From Coptis chinensis (Eukaryota; Streptophyta; Magnoliopsida; Ranunculales; Ranunculaceae): a DNA stretch of 64,000 nucleotides. The translations under genes and the position numbers were made by a program. Below are positions 49,201 through 60,497 of this stretch, in pieces (position 1 is the first letter of the stretch; each line of letters begins with the position of its first letter). The notes under the pieces are model-generated. The model had not been told where the DNA came from, searched no databases, and saw nothing but the letters and a program-made list of their open reading frames with translations. The stretch is from assembly GCA_015680905.1 (NCBI GenBank), contig JADFTS010000048.1, positions 42,501 to 106,500 on the forward strand. The letters are read 5' to 3'.

Positions 49201-49967
49201 GTAAGTTTATTTCCTTGTTTTATGTCCTTTAGCTATATCTGAATTTTATATTATTCTTGTTTATAGTCTTCTTATTGTTGGTTACATGCATCTCGATCCT
49301 GCTTAACTGTATGGCGCGACATTTGAGATTGTTTCATATCAAGATTGGATCTGAAGAAGATATAAATACCTTTTACGTATTTAGTTTTTGTTATAACGAG
49401 GTGCTAAACAAATGTATGTGATCGGACGAGTTGCTTATATTGGGCCACATGACATTTTCAGTTCTAGAATTATTTCGGCGTCGTGGAGATTTCGGCGTCG
49501 TGGAGATCATTGGACAATTTAACTAAGTCAGGATTTCATACATTCTTATCAAAAAACAAAAGAAAAAGGATTTCATACATTGTCTAAGATAATAAAAGAT
49601 CGAATACAATTTTCAAATTTTGAATGGTATATATGGTTTTTTGGCATGCCAAAACTTTCTGTAAGATAGTATTCTATTACAATTACGATTACTATGTAAT
49701 TGATGAATTGATAGTTATAAGTGCTCTTTTCTTTAGTTCAAAGATATGAAAACAGGTTCGTGCATGACACTAGAGACAGAATTTTGATTAGAACTTCACC
49801 ACTTTTTATTTACCCGGACAGAGCTGATTTATTGTTCTGATTCTTTTGGTACGTTGTTAATCATGGATGATTCCAATATGTGTATGAATGAAGATCTGAT
49901 AGGTTCGTCTCATCTAGAATCAAGCAGTATACAATTGAAGTTGGTAAACTGATTGATGCATCTCGCC

Positions 49968-50846
49968 ATGGCTGAGGATGGGAACCCCAAATTGACTGGA
50001 ATTCGGCAGATAATCCGGTTAAAGGAGATCCTCCAAAAGTGGCAGTCCGTAACACTTAGCCCAAAGAGTAACAGCCCGCCACACCAACATGAGAAAACCC
50101 TTGCAGGCATCTCTCCAGCCATCAACAAACGCTTAAGAAATACATACATTGCTTGTGATTCTGATGAGGAGGGCTGTCCTAGCCCAGAACCACCACCAGA
50201 TGTCCCAAAAGGATATCTGGCAGTGTATGTTGGGCCTGAGCTTAGGAGGTTTATTATTCCAACGAGCTATCTTAGCCATCATATGTTCAAAATGCTGTTA
50301 GAGAGACTGAGGAGGAGTTTGGCTTCGACCACAAGGGTGCACTCACTATTCCTTGTGAGACCGAGAGACCTTCAAATATCTCATTAACTGGATGCAATGC
50401 CACCCCAGTGTCGATATTCATCTTGAAGACGATCCTGGTAATCCCTCAACTTACACTTCAATTCTTTCTTTCTAAGTTAACTTCTAACAGAAGTATCATG
50501 ATGGTGTTGACAAATTGAATATGCTAATGGCCATGTTAATATATTTACATGATAAGTAAATGAAATGAAAACTAGTAAGACAGAAACTTAATGACACCTA
50601 GGATAGACTGGCTGAGGCTTATCAACGATATACTTCTGAGATGGCTTATCAGCAAAATTTAAAATCCATATCATTTTGACTCGAAGTTTTTGTATAGTTA
50701 GGATTATATTATTTCGTTTTATGATGCACAACAAGACCATCTAATACTATTTTGACCGAGTTAATTAAGATTTTGTAGAAGAAGATGCTGAAGATGCAGA
50801 GGCAAAGCATGATGCAGAACAAAAACAGGACGACACAGAAGAATAA
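49968..50846 (+). pseudogene. Long SAUR (auxin-responsive) gene with two frameshifts
   Basis: Exon 1 49968-50437, exon 2 50779-50846. The start at 49968 (GCCATGG context, [15 protein letters not shown]) matches relatives; an in-frame ATG at 49956 is less likely. The sequence then reads [29 protein letters not shown] and [25 protein letters not shown], the SAUR core of the long subfamily. After HMFKMLLER one base is missing (about 50310), returning to [17 protein letters not shown]; near 50362 a repeated GAGA puts the frame off again before [13 protein letters not shown]. Exon 2 supplies an acidic tail (EEDAEDAEAKHDAEQKQDDTEE) through a GT-AG intron in matching phase. The gene is either recently inactivated or carries sequencing errors. 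SAURs of this type promote cell expansion by restraining PP2C.D phosphatases. Confidence 0.85.
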
Positions 50847-51674
50847 AGGCTTATGGGCTTGTACAGAAGTGCAAATTAATTTAGAAAAGTTGCTTTGCTG
50901 GTGTTCTTGAGATTTGATTGATTTTTTATATTTTTTTCCCCTTTTTATGATCACAGGCAATAGGACTTAGTTAGAATTTTCGAAGTCGAATGTTTGGCCA
51001 GAAGCAGAGGAGAGGAATTATGAGTGAATCTCAATCCCTGAATCTTTTTAGCATCACATTTGATATTATATGAAAATTTTGACATATGTATGTGTTGAAA
51101 CCTTTGTAATGTTTATGTGACTATTAACATGTTTCGATTTACCATTTCTTGTTTGTAGGATTTATATATTAAGTTTTATTTTTTCCATTCTATTTTAGAT
51201 GCTATTCGTATGTATTAAAGATAGATGAGTACTCTTTGAGAGATATAACTTACTAATAATTTTTCCCAGTAATATTATGGCATGTCATTTTCAATGATAT
51301 ATGACAGATGATTGTTCATGTTCACGCCCTTAAGAGACAACTGGAATAAAATCTTGCAAGGAACTAGAGATCTCTATTCTTCTTTTTCGCTCAAAACCAA
51401 GATCACATAAATGTTGTTGTTAATAAATAATAATCATTATGTCATTCGGTAGTGTTGATAGAGATGTAAATATATTATTTGCAATCAACTTTGTGGACAC
51501 GGCATGCTGCTTCCCTATTCAAAACTATTTATATAAGCATTTGAACAAGTAATCAAGTGATGAATATCACATCACACTAACGTAGTTTATCAACACCCTA
51601 TTGTAGTATAGTTAGAGTCTATATCGCCGTCCCTCTTAGTACACAAGGACACATAAATGCACGGCTTTATATAT
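50847..51674. other. Intergenic, between two SAUR genes
   Basis: AT-rich 3' flank and promoter-proximal DNA; no further coding sequence supported. Confidence 0.4.
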
Positions 51675-51738
51675 GCATGGCTATTGGTTAAGTTGGAGAC
51701 TAAGAAGCATGGCTATTGGTTAAGTTGGAGACTAAGAA
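51675..51738. repeat. Exact 32-bp tandem duplication just above a SAUR start
   Basis: GCATGGCTATTGGTTAAGTT + GGAGACTAAGAA occurs at 51675-51706 and again at 51707-51738, directly below a TATATA motif (51668-51673), so it probably lies in the 5' UTR. Confidence 0.9.
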
Positions 51739-51767
51739 ACCAGGCGAGCTCATAAGGGGTTATAGTA

Positions 51768-52079
51768 ATGGGTGTAAAAGCAAGTAAGTTGAGCAAGATC
51801 ATGAATGGAAATAGTTACAAACGCTTGAAGGGGTCTCCCTTGGCACCAAGAGGATATGTTCCAGTGTGTGTCGGTGTGGAGAACGAAACAAAGTGCTTCA
51901 TGGTCCATAGGAACTCACTTCGCGAGACTGAGTTTGTTGAGCTTCTCTACAGATCTGCAGAGGAATATGGATTTCATAATCAAGGCGTCCTTAGGATCCC
52001 TTACAACGACAAAGACTTTGAGGAATGGATGATCAAAGCAGCAAGGAGAAGAAGGATGTTACGGGTCCTACCGGCCTAG
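51768..52079 (+). CDS. SAUR family auxin-responsive protein, 103 aa
   Basis: Intronless, typical of SAURs. Residues about 27-90 form the SAUR core: APRGYVPVCVGVENETKCF, VHRNSLRETEFVELLYRSAEEYGF and GVLRIPYNDKDFEEWMI. The N-terminus is short and basic (KASKLSKIM) and the C-terminus is KAARRRRMLRVLPA. Length is normal. A TATATA motif lies about 95 bp above the ATG. SAURs are short-lived proteins acting in auxin-driven growth; this one is of the short type and only distantly related to its upstream neighbour. Confidence 0.93.
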   Translation: MGVKASKLSKIMNGNSYKRLKGSPLAPRGYVPVCVGVENETKCFMVHRNSLRETEFVELLYRSAEEYGFHNQGVLRIPYNDKDFEEWMIKAARRRRMLRVLPA

Positions 52080-53820
52080 AAACTGAACTATAGGAAATTC
52101 TTATTAGTATATATGCATGTTTATCATACAATTCTATAGTTCAACTTAATTAGCATGTTAGTCATGTTCATTAACTGCGCTCTTGGGTTTAGACAGTGGT
52201 ACGGTGTAATAGCATTGATTGATCGAAGTCATTTCTCCATTCTCCAGTAACCAGTTTGTAAAGGTAGTCTGCTTCAGTCTTTATCAACGCTAACCAAATG
52301 TACATATACAGTATATCATATATTCATATATATGTTTATTGCCACAAAAATGCTTGAAGAACACAACTTTTGGAAGGAATTGGTTCATCATAACAGGTGC
52401 TTAAAAATAAAGAGATCGGCCTCCTTGCTTGGAGATGGTTTAGACTTTAGAGTGTTCAAGATATATAGACTTTTTTATGTTTTTTGTTTGCAACGCAACT
52501 AGATAGGGGTCATCTCAATACTTTTTTTATGAGAAGTCATCTCAATACTTATTCAGTAGATTAACCAAAAAAAACCTCAAAGAAAATTGACATCATCTTG
52601 GAATTTAATTACTTCATATAAATAAACCAATAGTCCACACTCCACACACTCGAGATTTACTTAATATAAATAAACCGTACCAATAGTCTTCTAACACTGT
52701 CCATGAAAACCTCTAAGAAATGCGACAGTGTTCAACCAAGACAATAGTCTTTTCGAGTTTTTGTAGGGTGCCCACGGAATAAATCTTGTTACGACTTAAA
52801 AACCTCTAATAATTGGCCGGAAGCATTTTTGGCAGAGTCATAGCCTATTGCCGACTTAAAAAAATGTCAGAAAACATCGAATGTGAAGGAAATTGGCGTT
52901 ATTATCCGAACTTTGAAGTAGGGTAGACCATGGTTCGGAATCGGATTGGGAATTTCGCTTGAAATACTAGCTTAGATTATAGAACAATTTGGTACATGCC
53001 AAACAGCCAAAGTACCAGTATCGAAGTCTCTGGGGTATGCAACGTACTGGATCTCTACATATACAGATACATTTTGCACAAAATTTCTTTTTGGAGGTAG
53101 ACTAAGACTTAAGAATGTGTAGAAGATCAAATTTAGCTGACAACATGATAATTATTGTTCTATCCATATTCTAATTAGCAACACAAAAGAGAGCAAAATT
53201 CATCTAAAGACAAATATAGCAGATTTTGAAAAACCCTATACAATGCACAAACAACAAAATACAAACTTAGCAGTTTGTTGAACCCATGCTTACTCCCACG
53301 TACACCGATATAAAAAGAAAATGTAGGATAGAAGAACGTAGTTCGATCATGTTACTTTCGGCGAATTTTTGTCCATCTAAATTCATTAGAGGAGACCAGA
53401 AGGATGATGAAATAGAGACCAGGTGATGTGTGTGATATGATTCGATCAATTAACTCCAATGAAGAAAGAACAAAAGGCATGACACGTGAATCTCAGAGAA
53501 AAGAACCCCAACAACCAAACCGAACCAAACCAAACCAATGGCGCCTACAGCATTTTTCTTATACCATTTGCCAAGTTGCTGGACCTTTTTCAGTCCAACA
53601 AAGGCAGCATTTTTTTGTGTTTTTTTTTAATATTACTTGTTTTCAGTTTGTGTAATATGTAAGGTGTAAGTGTAATTCATTGGTAGAAGATTAAACAAAT
53701 TGACACGATTTATTTTTAACCATTTAATTGACGTGATTCCCCAGAAATTTACTGATTTCTATTTACTGATTTCTTTTCTTCATCATATCACTTTTAGAAC
53801 TTATACATAGTTACATACAT
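52080..53820. other. Intergenic region, no gene seen
   Basis: No family recognised. A patch at 52930-52975 (GGTTCGGAATCGGATTGGG) may be a fragment of the GGAATTCCG-type MITE described next. Confidence 0.4.
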
Positions 53821-53823
53821 CCA

Positions 53824-54014
53824 TATAGTTCAAGATTTTGGAATCGTCGGAATTCCAACAAATCCAAAAACTGGAATTCCGGTCCTTATTTCCCTATATT
53901 CTGAGTGTATTTCAAAATTTTATATTTTTCGAACTTTTAATCCAAATTTCAAATTTCTCAAAAATCGAAATATTTGATGAAATTCCGAAAATTCCATTGA
54001 AATCACGAACTATG
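53824..54014. mobile_element. ~190-bp MITE with ATAGTTC ends
   Basis: Left end ATAGTTCAAGATTTTGGAAT, right end (reverse complement) ATAGTTCGTGATTTCAATGG, continuing into GGAATTCC / GGAATTTTCGG. Target duplications are not clear. A longer relative lies at about 58351-58920. Confidence 0.6.
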
Positions 54015-55579
54015 ATATGATATGAACCCCAAACCTATGATATGATCACCCAAAGAATTTAGCAACTTTACTAGTTGATGAATGTGTTTTCTACTTAAAT
54101 TATGTATATTTTCTATATTTCTTGTGGGCTAATATAAACATCCATCCAAAGTCCAAACTAAGTACAATGGCTGCAGAGTTCGTTAATTGAGCCCTCAAAT
54201 CTCAAAATAACTGCGCGTATGTTTGAGTGTGATTGTTTTTCTGGGGAGAGGAAGTGTGCGCTGCAGTAATACTTACGAAAAGCCCTCCAAGCCAAAAGGA
54301 CCATGACAAAGGATTGAGTCCAAAATGAAGCATATACAGCTACACTCGCTCTTATAGCTTCTTTTAGGGCTCAAAAGCGAACATTCTCTGTAAGAAAAAT
54401 TCAAAAGAGGCATTGACTTTGAGTGGATCGAAGCTAAAGAAGATTTTCAGTGTGGATTCTAGTCAGTACTTTGTCAAAAATCATGCACTTTTTTGCAACA
54501 TGGATTTGCACTTACTCTTCTTTACAACGGTTTGTAAATAATACCTTTTGCCAACTTGAGAATATTACTCTGTCAGTCTATCCTTATGTTTCCATGTTTG
54601 CAACATCTAACACTAGTCTAGCAATCTAACAGGGAAAGTCCAAACTTCAAGCAACTAATACATTACTTTATAGAACGAATGTTCATTACATAAAATTGTT
54701 GTATGAGATCATAAAACCAGTGGTTATGTTACTTATAAGCATGAAAGATGTTAATAAAGTAGGGAACTAAGTAATTTGAAACTCTCTTCCGGTGATCAGA
54801 TTACAAGTCCTCGCAATTCCAACAAGATAAATGTTCATTCTTGTACATATATACAAGTTCAGTACTACAATGACGCCATATTTTCTATTAGTAGACAGCG
54901 TAACCGTGAAGTAACGTGCATTGTAGATGATGAATTATTGAATTGAGATGGTACTATAACTATAAATATCAAATTTGTCTGAATCTCAATCTCCTAGATA
55001 GAAGACTGGCATTCATCTTTAGCTATGGAGCAACCGTGCATAGTTACATTGCCAGTACTAAAAGTCACGGCCGAAAGAATTTAAGGAATTGCTATGGAAC
55101 AAGCTTCGTTTGCAGTTATAATGCCAGTATTAGAAGGTTCTGAAAAGAATGTAAATTGTAAATGACTGCTGGTTGACTGGTTCCGATGAATATATTCAAA
55201 ATGATCAGAGCTCGAAACAGAATTGGTAGAGTGCTTATATTAATGTCTTATAACTCTGTACAAATATGACAAAAAACAATTTGCATTTTCCAAACGAGAT
55301 AATTTTATTAAATACAACAATTAATTTGACAGAATTGATGAAGGAACGACAACAATTAAAACTTCCCATCAAGTTCACTAAGATAGTAAATAGGTTAATC
55401 CTCAGCGTTCAATAGGAACTTTTACATCCCTCAAATCAAATCTCTTAGGCTCTCTCTACACAGCTACCAATTATTGCCTTGAAATTTTTTACAAATTTCT
55501 AATGTGTGATTAAATTCTTAATGACATAATAACTCATCATAGACATAGTCATTCTTCGTTGTTATTTCTTCGTGGCCAA
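54015..55579. other. Intergenic region, no gene seen
   Basis: AT-rich, with only short reading frames lacking any recognisable domain. The last part is the 3' flank of the SAUR76-78-like gene on the minus strand. Confidence 0.4.
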
Positions 55580-55593
55580 CTTAACACGCGTAA

Positions 55594-55726
55594 GCAGGTG
55601 CCAACTAGCAAAGTCGGTAAAATCTTTGGGTGATGATACCAGAGGTCTGGAGCTCGAATCCCGCCAGCATCAAAGAGTTACTTATCTCGTTTAAAACAGG
55701 CTTACCAAACCAAAAACCAAAAAAAA
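55594..55726 (+). mobile_element. tRNA-derived SINE, copy 3, inserted at a SAUR stop codon
   Basis: Perfect 14-bp target duplications CTTAACACGCGTAA at 55580-55593 and 55727-55740. Box A TAGCAAAGTCGG (55606-55617) matches the Pol III consensus TRGCNNAGYNGG; box B is GAGCTCGAATCCC. It ends in CAGGCTTACC and an A-rich tail. It lies in the opposite orientation to the gene it adjoins. The intact duplication indicates a young insertion. Confidence 0.93.
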
Positions 55727-55727
55727 C

Positions 55728-56102
55728 TTAACACGCGTAAAATTCAACAAGTTCATCCAGGGATTCCGGCTGTGGATCAGCATTATCAAGCATCCAAAGC
55801 AAATGTTCGAAAAGCACAACCTCGCAATCTACGGTGAACTCATCCGAGCCACTAGACCGGCCCACGAGTTCTCGAACAAGAGGATTTTCAATAACATCGG
55901 CTGCGATAAGGTACCGTCTTCGGGATTTTCCAACGTAGACGGCGTGAAGATCACCAGAATGATTCTTGTCTGCTGAGAAAGAGTACTCGTCTTCTGAAGT
56001 TGCTGCTGCAGAGATGCTGGAGTTGGAACGTCCTGCTTTACTCATTGAGTTCCATTTCTTTAGAACTGATTTCAGCTTCATTAACTTGCCTCCTTTTGCC
56101 AT
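55728..56102 (-). CDS. SAUR76-78-like protein, 124 aa
   Basis: Intronless. MAKGGKLMKLKSVLKKWNS at the start, a serine-rich linker, then HAVYVGKSRRRYLIAADV, a diverged SAUR core, CEVVLFEHLLWMLDNADPQ and the ending LDELVEFYAC, closely matching the Arabidopsis SAUR76/77/78 group, which has been linked to ethylene receptors and auxin-ethylene growth responses. Length is normal and the frame intact. A SINE sits immediately after the stop codon: the last codons Y-A-C-stop lie in its target duplication, so the 3' UTR is now SINE sequence in antisense. A possible TATA-like motif (TTTTATAAG in gene sense, forward about 56210-56218) lies about 110 bp above the ATG. Confidence 0.93.
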   Translation of the reverse strand: MAKGGKLMKLKSVLKKWNSMSKAGRSNSSISAAATSEDEYSFSADKNHSGDLHAVYVGKSRRRYLIAADVIENPLVRELVGRSSGSDEFTVDCEVVLFEHLLWMLDNADPQPESLDELVEFYAC

Positions 56103-56434
56103 TTAAATAGACGGAGTGTTAACGGAGGAGAAGTGGGTTTTTGGCTTTTAGAAGTGACTTTTGAGAGAGAAGGGGAGTGGAATGTGAGAAAGGGGAGGGA
56201 AGGTTCGTGCTTATAAAACAAGGGAGGGAAGGGTAACTTAGGAATAAACAAATATTGTTGGGCCGAAATTCGTTGTGCGGTAAATTTTTTAGGCGTTACG
56301 TGAGGGGACCATTGGATTTGTAAACCCAGATGCGTTTTTGTTATTCTTTCATTTCTTTGCAACTTGTCCGTGCAAATACATACATTGGAAATAGAGATAA
56401 CTGTAAAATCCACTACAAGCCACGGAGGCTCTAA

Positions 56435-56903
56435 GGCTAAGTCCAATAGTTTAGTGAACCACAAGAGCATAGTGTATGTATACAGATAAGGAGATGGTGT
56501 TTATGGACCTAATGGATTTTAAAAATAATCCATCCTAGCCGCCATTGATAATGGCATGTGGAGTGTAAAAAACAAATTTTGTTTTGCTGCCTGCCACTTA
56601 TAAAGGCGTGTGGAGTTTTAGCATTAAATCATCTATCTATTTTGCCCTTTCTTCCAACTCTCTTTATATAAAATATTGTGGATAAAAAAATAATTGGACA
56701 AACTTAATTATTTAAAATCAAATTTAATCAACACGTTTTCTAGTTGCTTTTGATAGTGGCGTGTGTAAATGTTTTCTTTTCTACCGCCACTCATACTAGT
56801 ATGCAAACCATATGTGATAGCGTTTGCGGGATAGTGTTTTTACGTATTATTGGATCTCAATTTTCCTCATATTTCGTGAGATGGTGCACCATTGGATATA
56901 GCC
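56435..56903. mobile_element. 469-bp Tourist-like MITE
   Basis: Ends GGCTAAGTCCAATAG and (reverse complement of right) GGCTATATCCAATGG, flanked by a 3-bp TAA on both sides (56432-56434 and 56904-56906), the target typical of PIF/Harbinger Tourist elements. No coding capacity. It lies upstream of the SAUR76-78-like gene. Confidence 0.65.
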
Positions 56904-56906
56904 TAA

Positions 56907-57901
56907 AATAGAAAATTTATCAGTCGGATAATAATAAAAAAATTATTATCTTTTACTATTTGGAAATATCACCCGAAAATTATATAAAAGTATCTTGTTG
57001 TAAAAGCTCTTTAAGTAGTAAAACCATAAAAAATTCCTTTATAAATTTTTTTATAAAAGTATCTTATCATAAATGTTTCTATGCAAAGAAGATTCTGAGT
57101 AAACACCGCAATTTGTTTTCGTCTAGCTTGCTTTTCTTTTCTAACATTCTTCCTTTCATAATCTACCAAATACAAATATCAAATTCCTCAAGAAAAACTC
57201 GTTTTGTGGTAACATTTATCAATGATGTGAGTGTTTATTGCGAAATAAAATAAAATAAGTACCAACTAAAAGCTTAGCGAAAAAAAAGGTATGACCTACA
57301 AAGTTGAAAGTTCTTGCTACTAATTAAATTGTTAATGAATTCGGAATATTGGTACTGACTACTGAAAGTGACAGGCATGTGCAAGGGCTTTGCAGAAGTC
57401 TGAAGCCTAGTGCCAAGTTTATTGTTATTAATTAATTATCGAAAAAAAAAGGTTTATTGTTATTAATTTAAGACCAGAGACATTAGATAGGTTTATTAAT
57501 ATATAGATTGAAGGATCCCTAGATTGGATAGATTAAAGGGTTGTTCATCGAGAAGAAAAAAAAATAAATAAATAAAAAATAGATTAAAGGGTTAACTAGT
57601 ATTACCCTCCACTAGATTAGCCAATTAAGATTTTTCCTTCTAGACTAGAAGGGAAAATTAGAGTCTTCCCTCTAAATATACGGAAAAAAAAATTCAATTT
57701 GGATTGATCGTGTTTTTTTTGTGTGTATTTAGAGAAAGACTCTAATTGCCTATTTAGTAGATAGAAATCTTAATTGGCTCATCTAGTAGGAGTAATACTA
57801 ATCCTAGATTAAATTTGCAAAATATATAAACATACCTTCCATCCTTTTGAGTAAAAAGTATTATTTTTATATATACCCCTTGAACCATCTATTAACTGGT
57901 G
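56907..57901. other. AT-rich intergenic region
   Basis: A 97-codon plus-strand reading frame (56960-57253) is rich in K/N/F/S/I, as expected by chance in AT-rich DNA, and matches nothing I know. Short imperfect repeats of CCCTCTA/CTAGATTAGCCAATTAAG lie in both orientations around 57600-57790. Confidence 0.4.
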
Positions 57902-57913
57902 TTAACCATAGTT

Positions 57914-58346
57914 TTTTTTTGCTGGATAAGTTAAATATATTAAAAATATAAAAAAAGAAAAGAAAATGCAAAAGAATTGATGAGTATTTGGATAACCCAA
58001 ATACCCAATACTCAAATACAAGCTCTCTCTCCATAGTGGACATCCAAACAGGTGTATTCCCTATTAGAACAACAATAGCATAATCTAACAAACTTGCTAA
58101 AAAGATTTTACCACTTGTGAATCAATGTAGGGTTGCCTACCATGTGTACGACTTTCTGTTGAGCTAAACTTGCTCCAACTTTGGCAAAAGTATCTGCAGA
58201 AATATTAGCTTCCCACCGTACATGAGATATGGCCATCGAATGAACCTTGAGCTTGCACTCCCGTCATCTTGACTGAAATTGCCATGGTATGTCACCACTA
58301 GTGAACGAAGCCACTGTTGCAGTTGAATCAGACTCGACCCAAAGTC
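57914..58346 (-). mobile_element. 5'-truncated LINE tail (RNase H end)
   Basis: Minus strand; flanked by perfect 12-bp duplications TTAACCATAGTT (57902-57913 and 58347-58358) and ending in an A-run (plus-strand T-run at 57914-57920). It encodes the last part of a plant LINE RNase H domain: VESDSTATVASFTSGD, ISHVRWEANISADTFAKVGA (the conserved HVxREAN...AD region) and VGNPTLIHKW, stop at 58108-58110. One in-frame TGA replaces a W codon near the middle. The 5' truncation and clear duplications are typical of target-primed reverse transcription. Confidence 0.9.
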
Positions 58347-58350
58347 TTAA

Positions 58351-58920
58351 CCATAGTTCATTATTCTGAAATCCTCCAAATTCTGACGGGCTGAAAAATT
58401 GAAATTCAGTTCGGAATACCAAGGACCGTGTCGAAATTTGCAAGATTACCCTAGTTTATAACAACTATTGATTTTTTAGATCTGAAAATCCAATAGTCTT
58501 AGATTTGTTCCCATTTAAAAACCCTATCAATTTCTAGTTTCTCCCTTTCTTGGTGGAGAAGATAGGTGAAGAAGATGTTATTAATGTGATTAGAACATGA
58601 AGTGAGAGTTTTCAACATACCATCAATGGTGGATGATATCGGATCTACTTTTCTTCAATTTTCTCCTTCTTCAATTTATGATTTTTTTTTCACTTAAAAA
58701 CTTTCAATTTTGATAGTGTGTCAAATATTTGGATCTAGAGTTAGTTATTTTAAAAAAATTTGTTAGTGAACTATGTTTAATGATTAATTCGCTTTTTAAT
58801 CTTTTTAAATTTTAAATTTTTTTTTTTGGGAATTCCAATAGTGTATCGTTTTTGGTTTTTTTAAAAACCAAAATATCCGATGGAATTCCGAAATTCCGTT
58901 CGGAATGACTCACGAATCAT
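58351..58920. mobile_element. MITE-like inverted-repeat element split by the LINE
   Basis: Left end CATAGTTCATTATTCTGAAAT, beginning inside the LINE target duplication; right end, reverse complement, CTATGATTCGTGAGTCATTCC, with GGAATTCCGAAATTCCG next to it. TTAA stands outside both ends once the LINE is ignored. Related to the element at 53824-54014. Ends are approximate. Confidence 0.5.
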
Positions 58921-59089
58921 AGTCTTAACTAGCTAATGCACTATTTTGCAAGCGCCGGTTCTTAATTTGTAGCTCCATTCAGTATTTTTATTTTAATTTC
59001 ATTGAACAGCACCACTTCTTCATATTTCATATTAGACAGACAACTAGATTTTGGACCCGACCTACGCCTCGGATCTATTAAATATTTTG

Positions 59090-59940
59090 TGAAATTTGAA
59101 ACCAATTTCCAATTCCCATTATTTATTTTTTGAGATCGGTTCAATGCAATTTCATCCAGGTTCGATTGATCGTTAATTATTCTTTTCGGTTAGTCAATAC
59201 ATTTGCATCAAATTCCCAATTTTCTATTAATTGTTTTTTTGAGGTCGATTTCAATGCATTTGCATTAAGTTTCGATTTCCGTTAATTATTCTGTGAGATT
59301 AGTTTAATGTATTTGCATCAAGTTTTCGATTTCTCGTGTTTATTATTTGATAAAGTTGCATTTGCATCTAGTTTTCGATTTCCCATTAATTATTGTTTGA
59401 GGTTAGTTCAATGAGTTTGCATCTAGTTTCCGATTTCCCGTTAATTATTTCTTGAGGTTTTGCATCTAGTATATTTTTTTAGATTAGTTCAATGCAATTG
59501 CATCCGGTTTTCGATTTTTCATTAATTATTTTTTAAGATTAGTTCCACGCATTTGCATTATGTTCCCAATTTATAATTAATTTTTCTTTGAGGTTAGTTC
59601 AATACAGTTGCATCCAGTTTTCGATTTTCCGTTAATTTAATCTTTGAGGGTTAGCTCAATGCATTTGCATCCAGTTTCTGATTTTCCGACAATTCTTTTT
59701 TGATGTTAGTTTGATGTATTTGTATCCAAGTTTTGATTTTCTGTTAATTATTTTTTGAGATTAGTTTAATGCAGTTGTATCCATATTCTGATTTTCTATT
59801 AATTACTTTTTAAGATTAGTTTAATGCTTGCATTTGCATCCAGTTTTCGATTTCCCGTTAAATATTATTTGAGGTTAGTTCGATGCATTTGCATCCAGTT
59901 TTCCGTTTCCCATTAATTGTTTTTTGTCGTTAATTTCATT
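59090..59940. repeat. ~58-bp minisatellite, about 14 copies
   Basis: Consensus roughly GTTCAATGCATTTGCATCCA + GTTTTCGATTTCCCGTTAAT + TATTTTTTGAG. Copies differ by many substitutions and small deletions, so it is old or weakly homogenised. No coding content. Confidence 0.9.
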
Positions 59941-60124
59941 CAATATTATATATATTTTATAATATTTGTCATTATTGCTTTGCCGTTATTTTTTTTTTCA
60001 TTTTCTATTATATATTTTTATATAATTATTTTTAACTATATTTTGAAGCCATGTTAAGGATATATTGAAATAAGTTAGGTGTTTTATCATAGATACTAAA
60101 ATTGTATGATTTGTAATAGGAAAT

Positions 60125-60345
60125 TAGTTTATACAAATCACCTATTTTTTTTTAGCAATTTTTTTTTTATTTGATCAAATATAAATTAGTTTTTATTAAT
60201 CACCTATTTTTAGCAATTTTTTTATTTGATCAAATATATAAGAATTGTAACACTAAAAGTGTTTGATTCAGTATTTCTACAAATCACCTATTTTTTTTAG
60301 TAATTTTTTTTTTTTTGATCAAATATATAAGAATTGGAAATACAC
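60125..60345. repeat. Three-copy AT-rich tandem repeat
   Basis: The unit CAAATCACCTATTTTT...TAGCAATTTTTTT...ATTTGATCAAATATA occurs three times with variable T-runs. Confidence 0.75.
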
Positions 60346-60401
60346 TCAAACTCTCCAAATATAAGAATTAGAAATCTGTTTTCAAACTCTTGAAAGATCT
60401 T

Positions 60402-60429
60402 TCATATTAGAGTCTTGGCATAAAATAGA

Positions 60430-60497
<68 letters not shown>

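Noticed and set aside
56960-57253. 97-codon reading frame rich in K, F, S, I
   Set aside because: Composition is what AT-rich DNA gives by chance.
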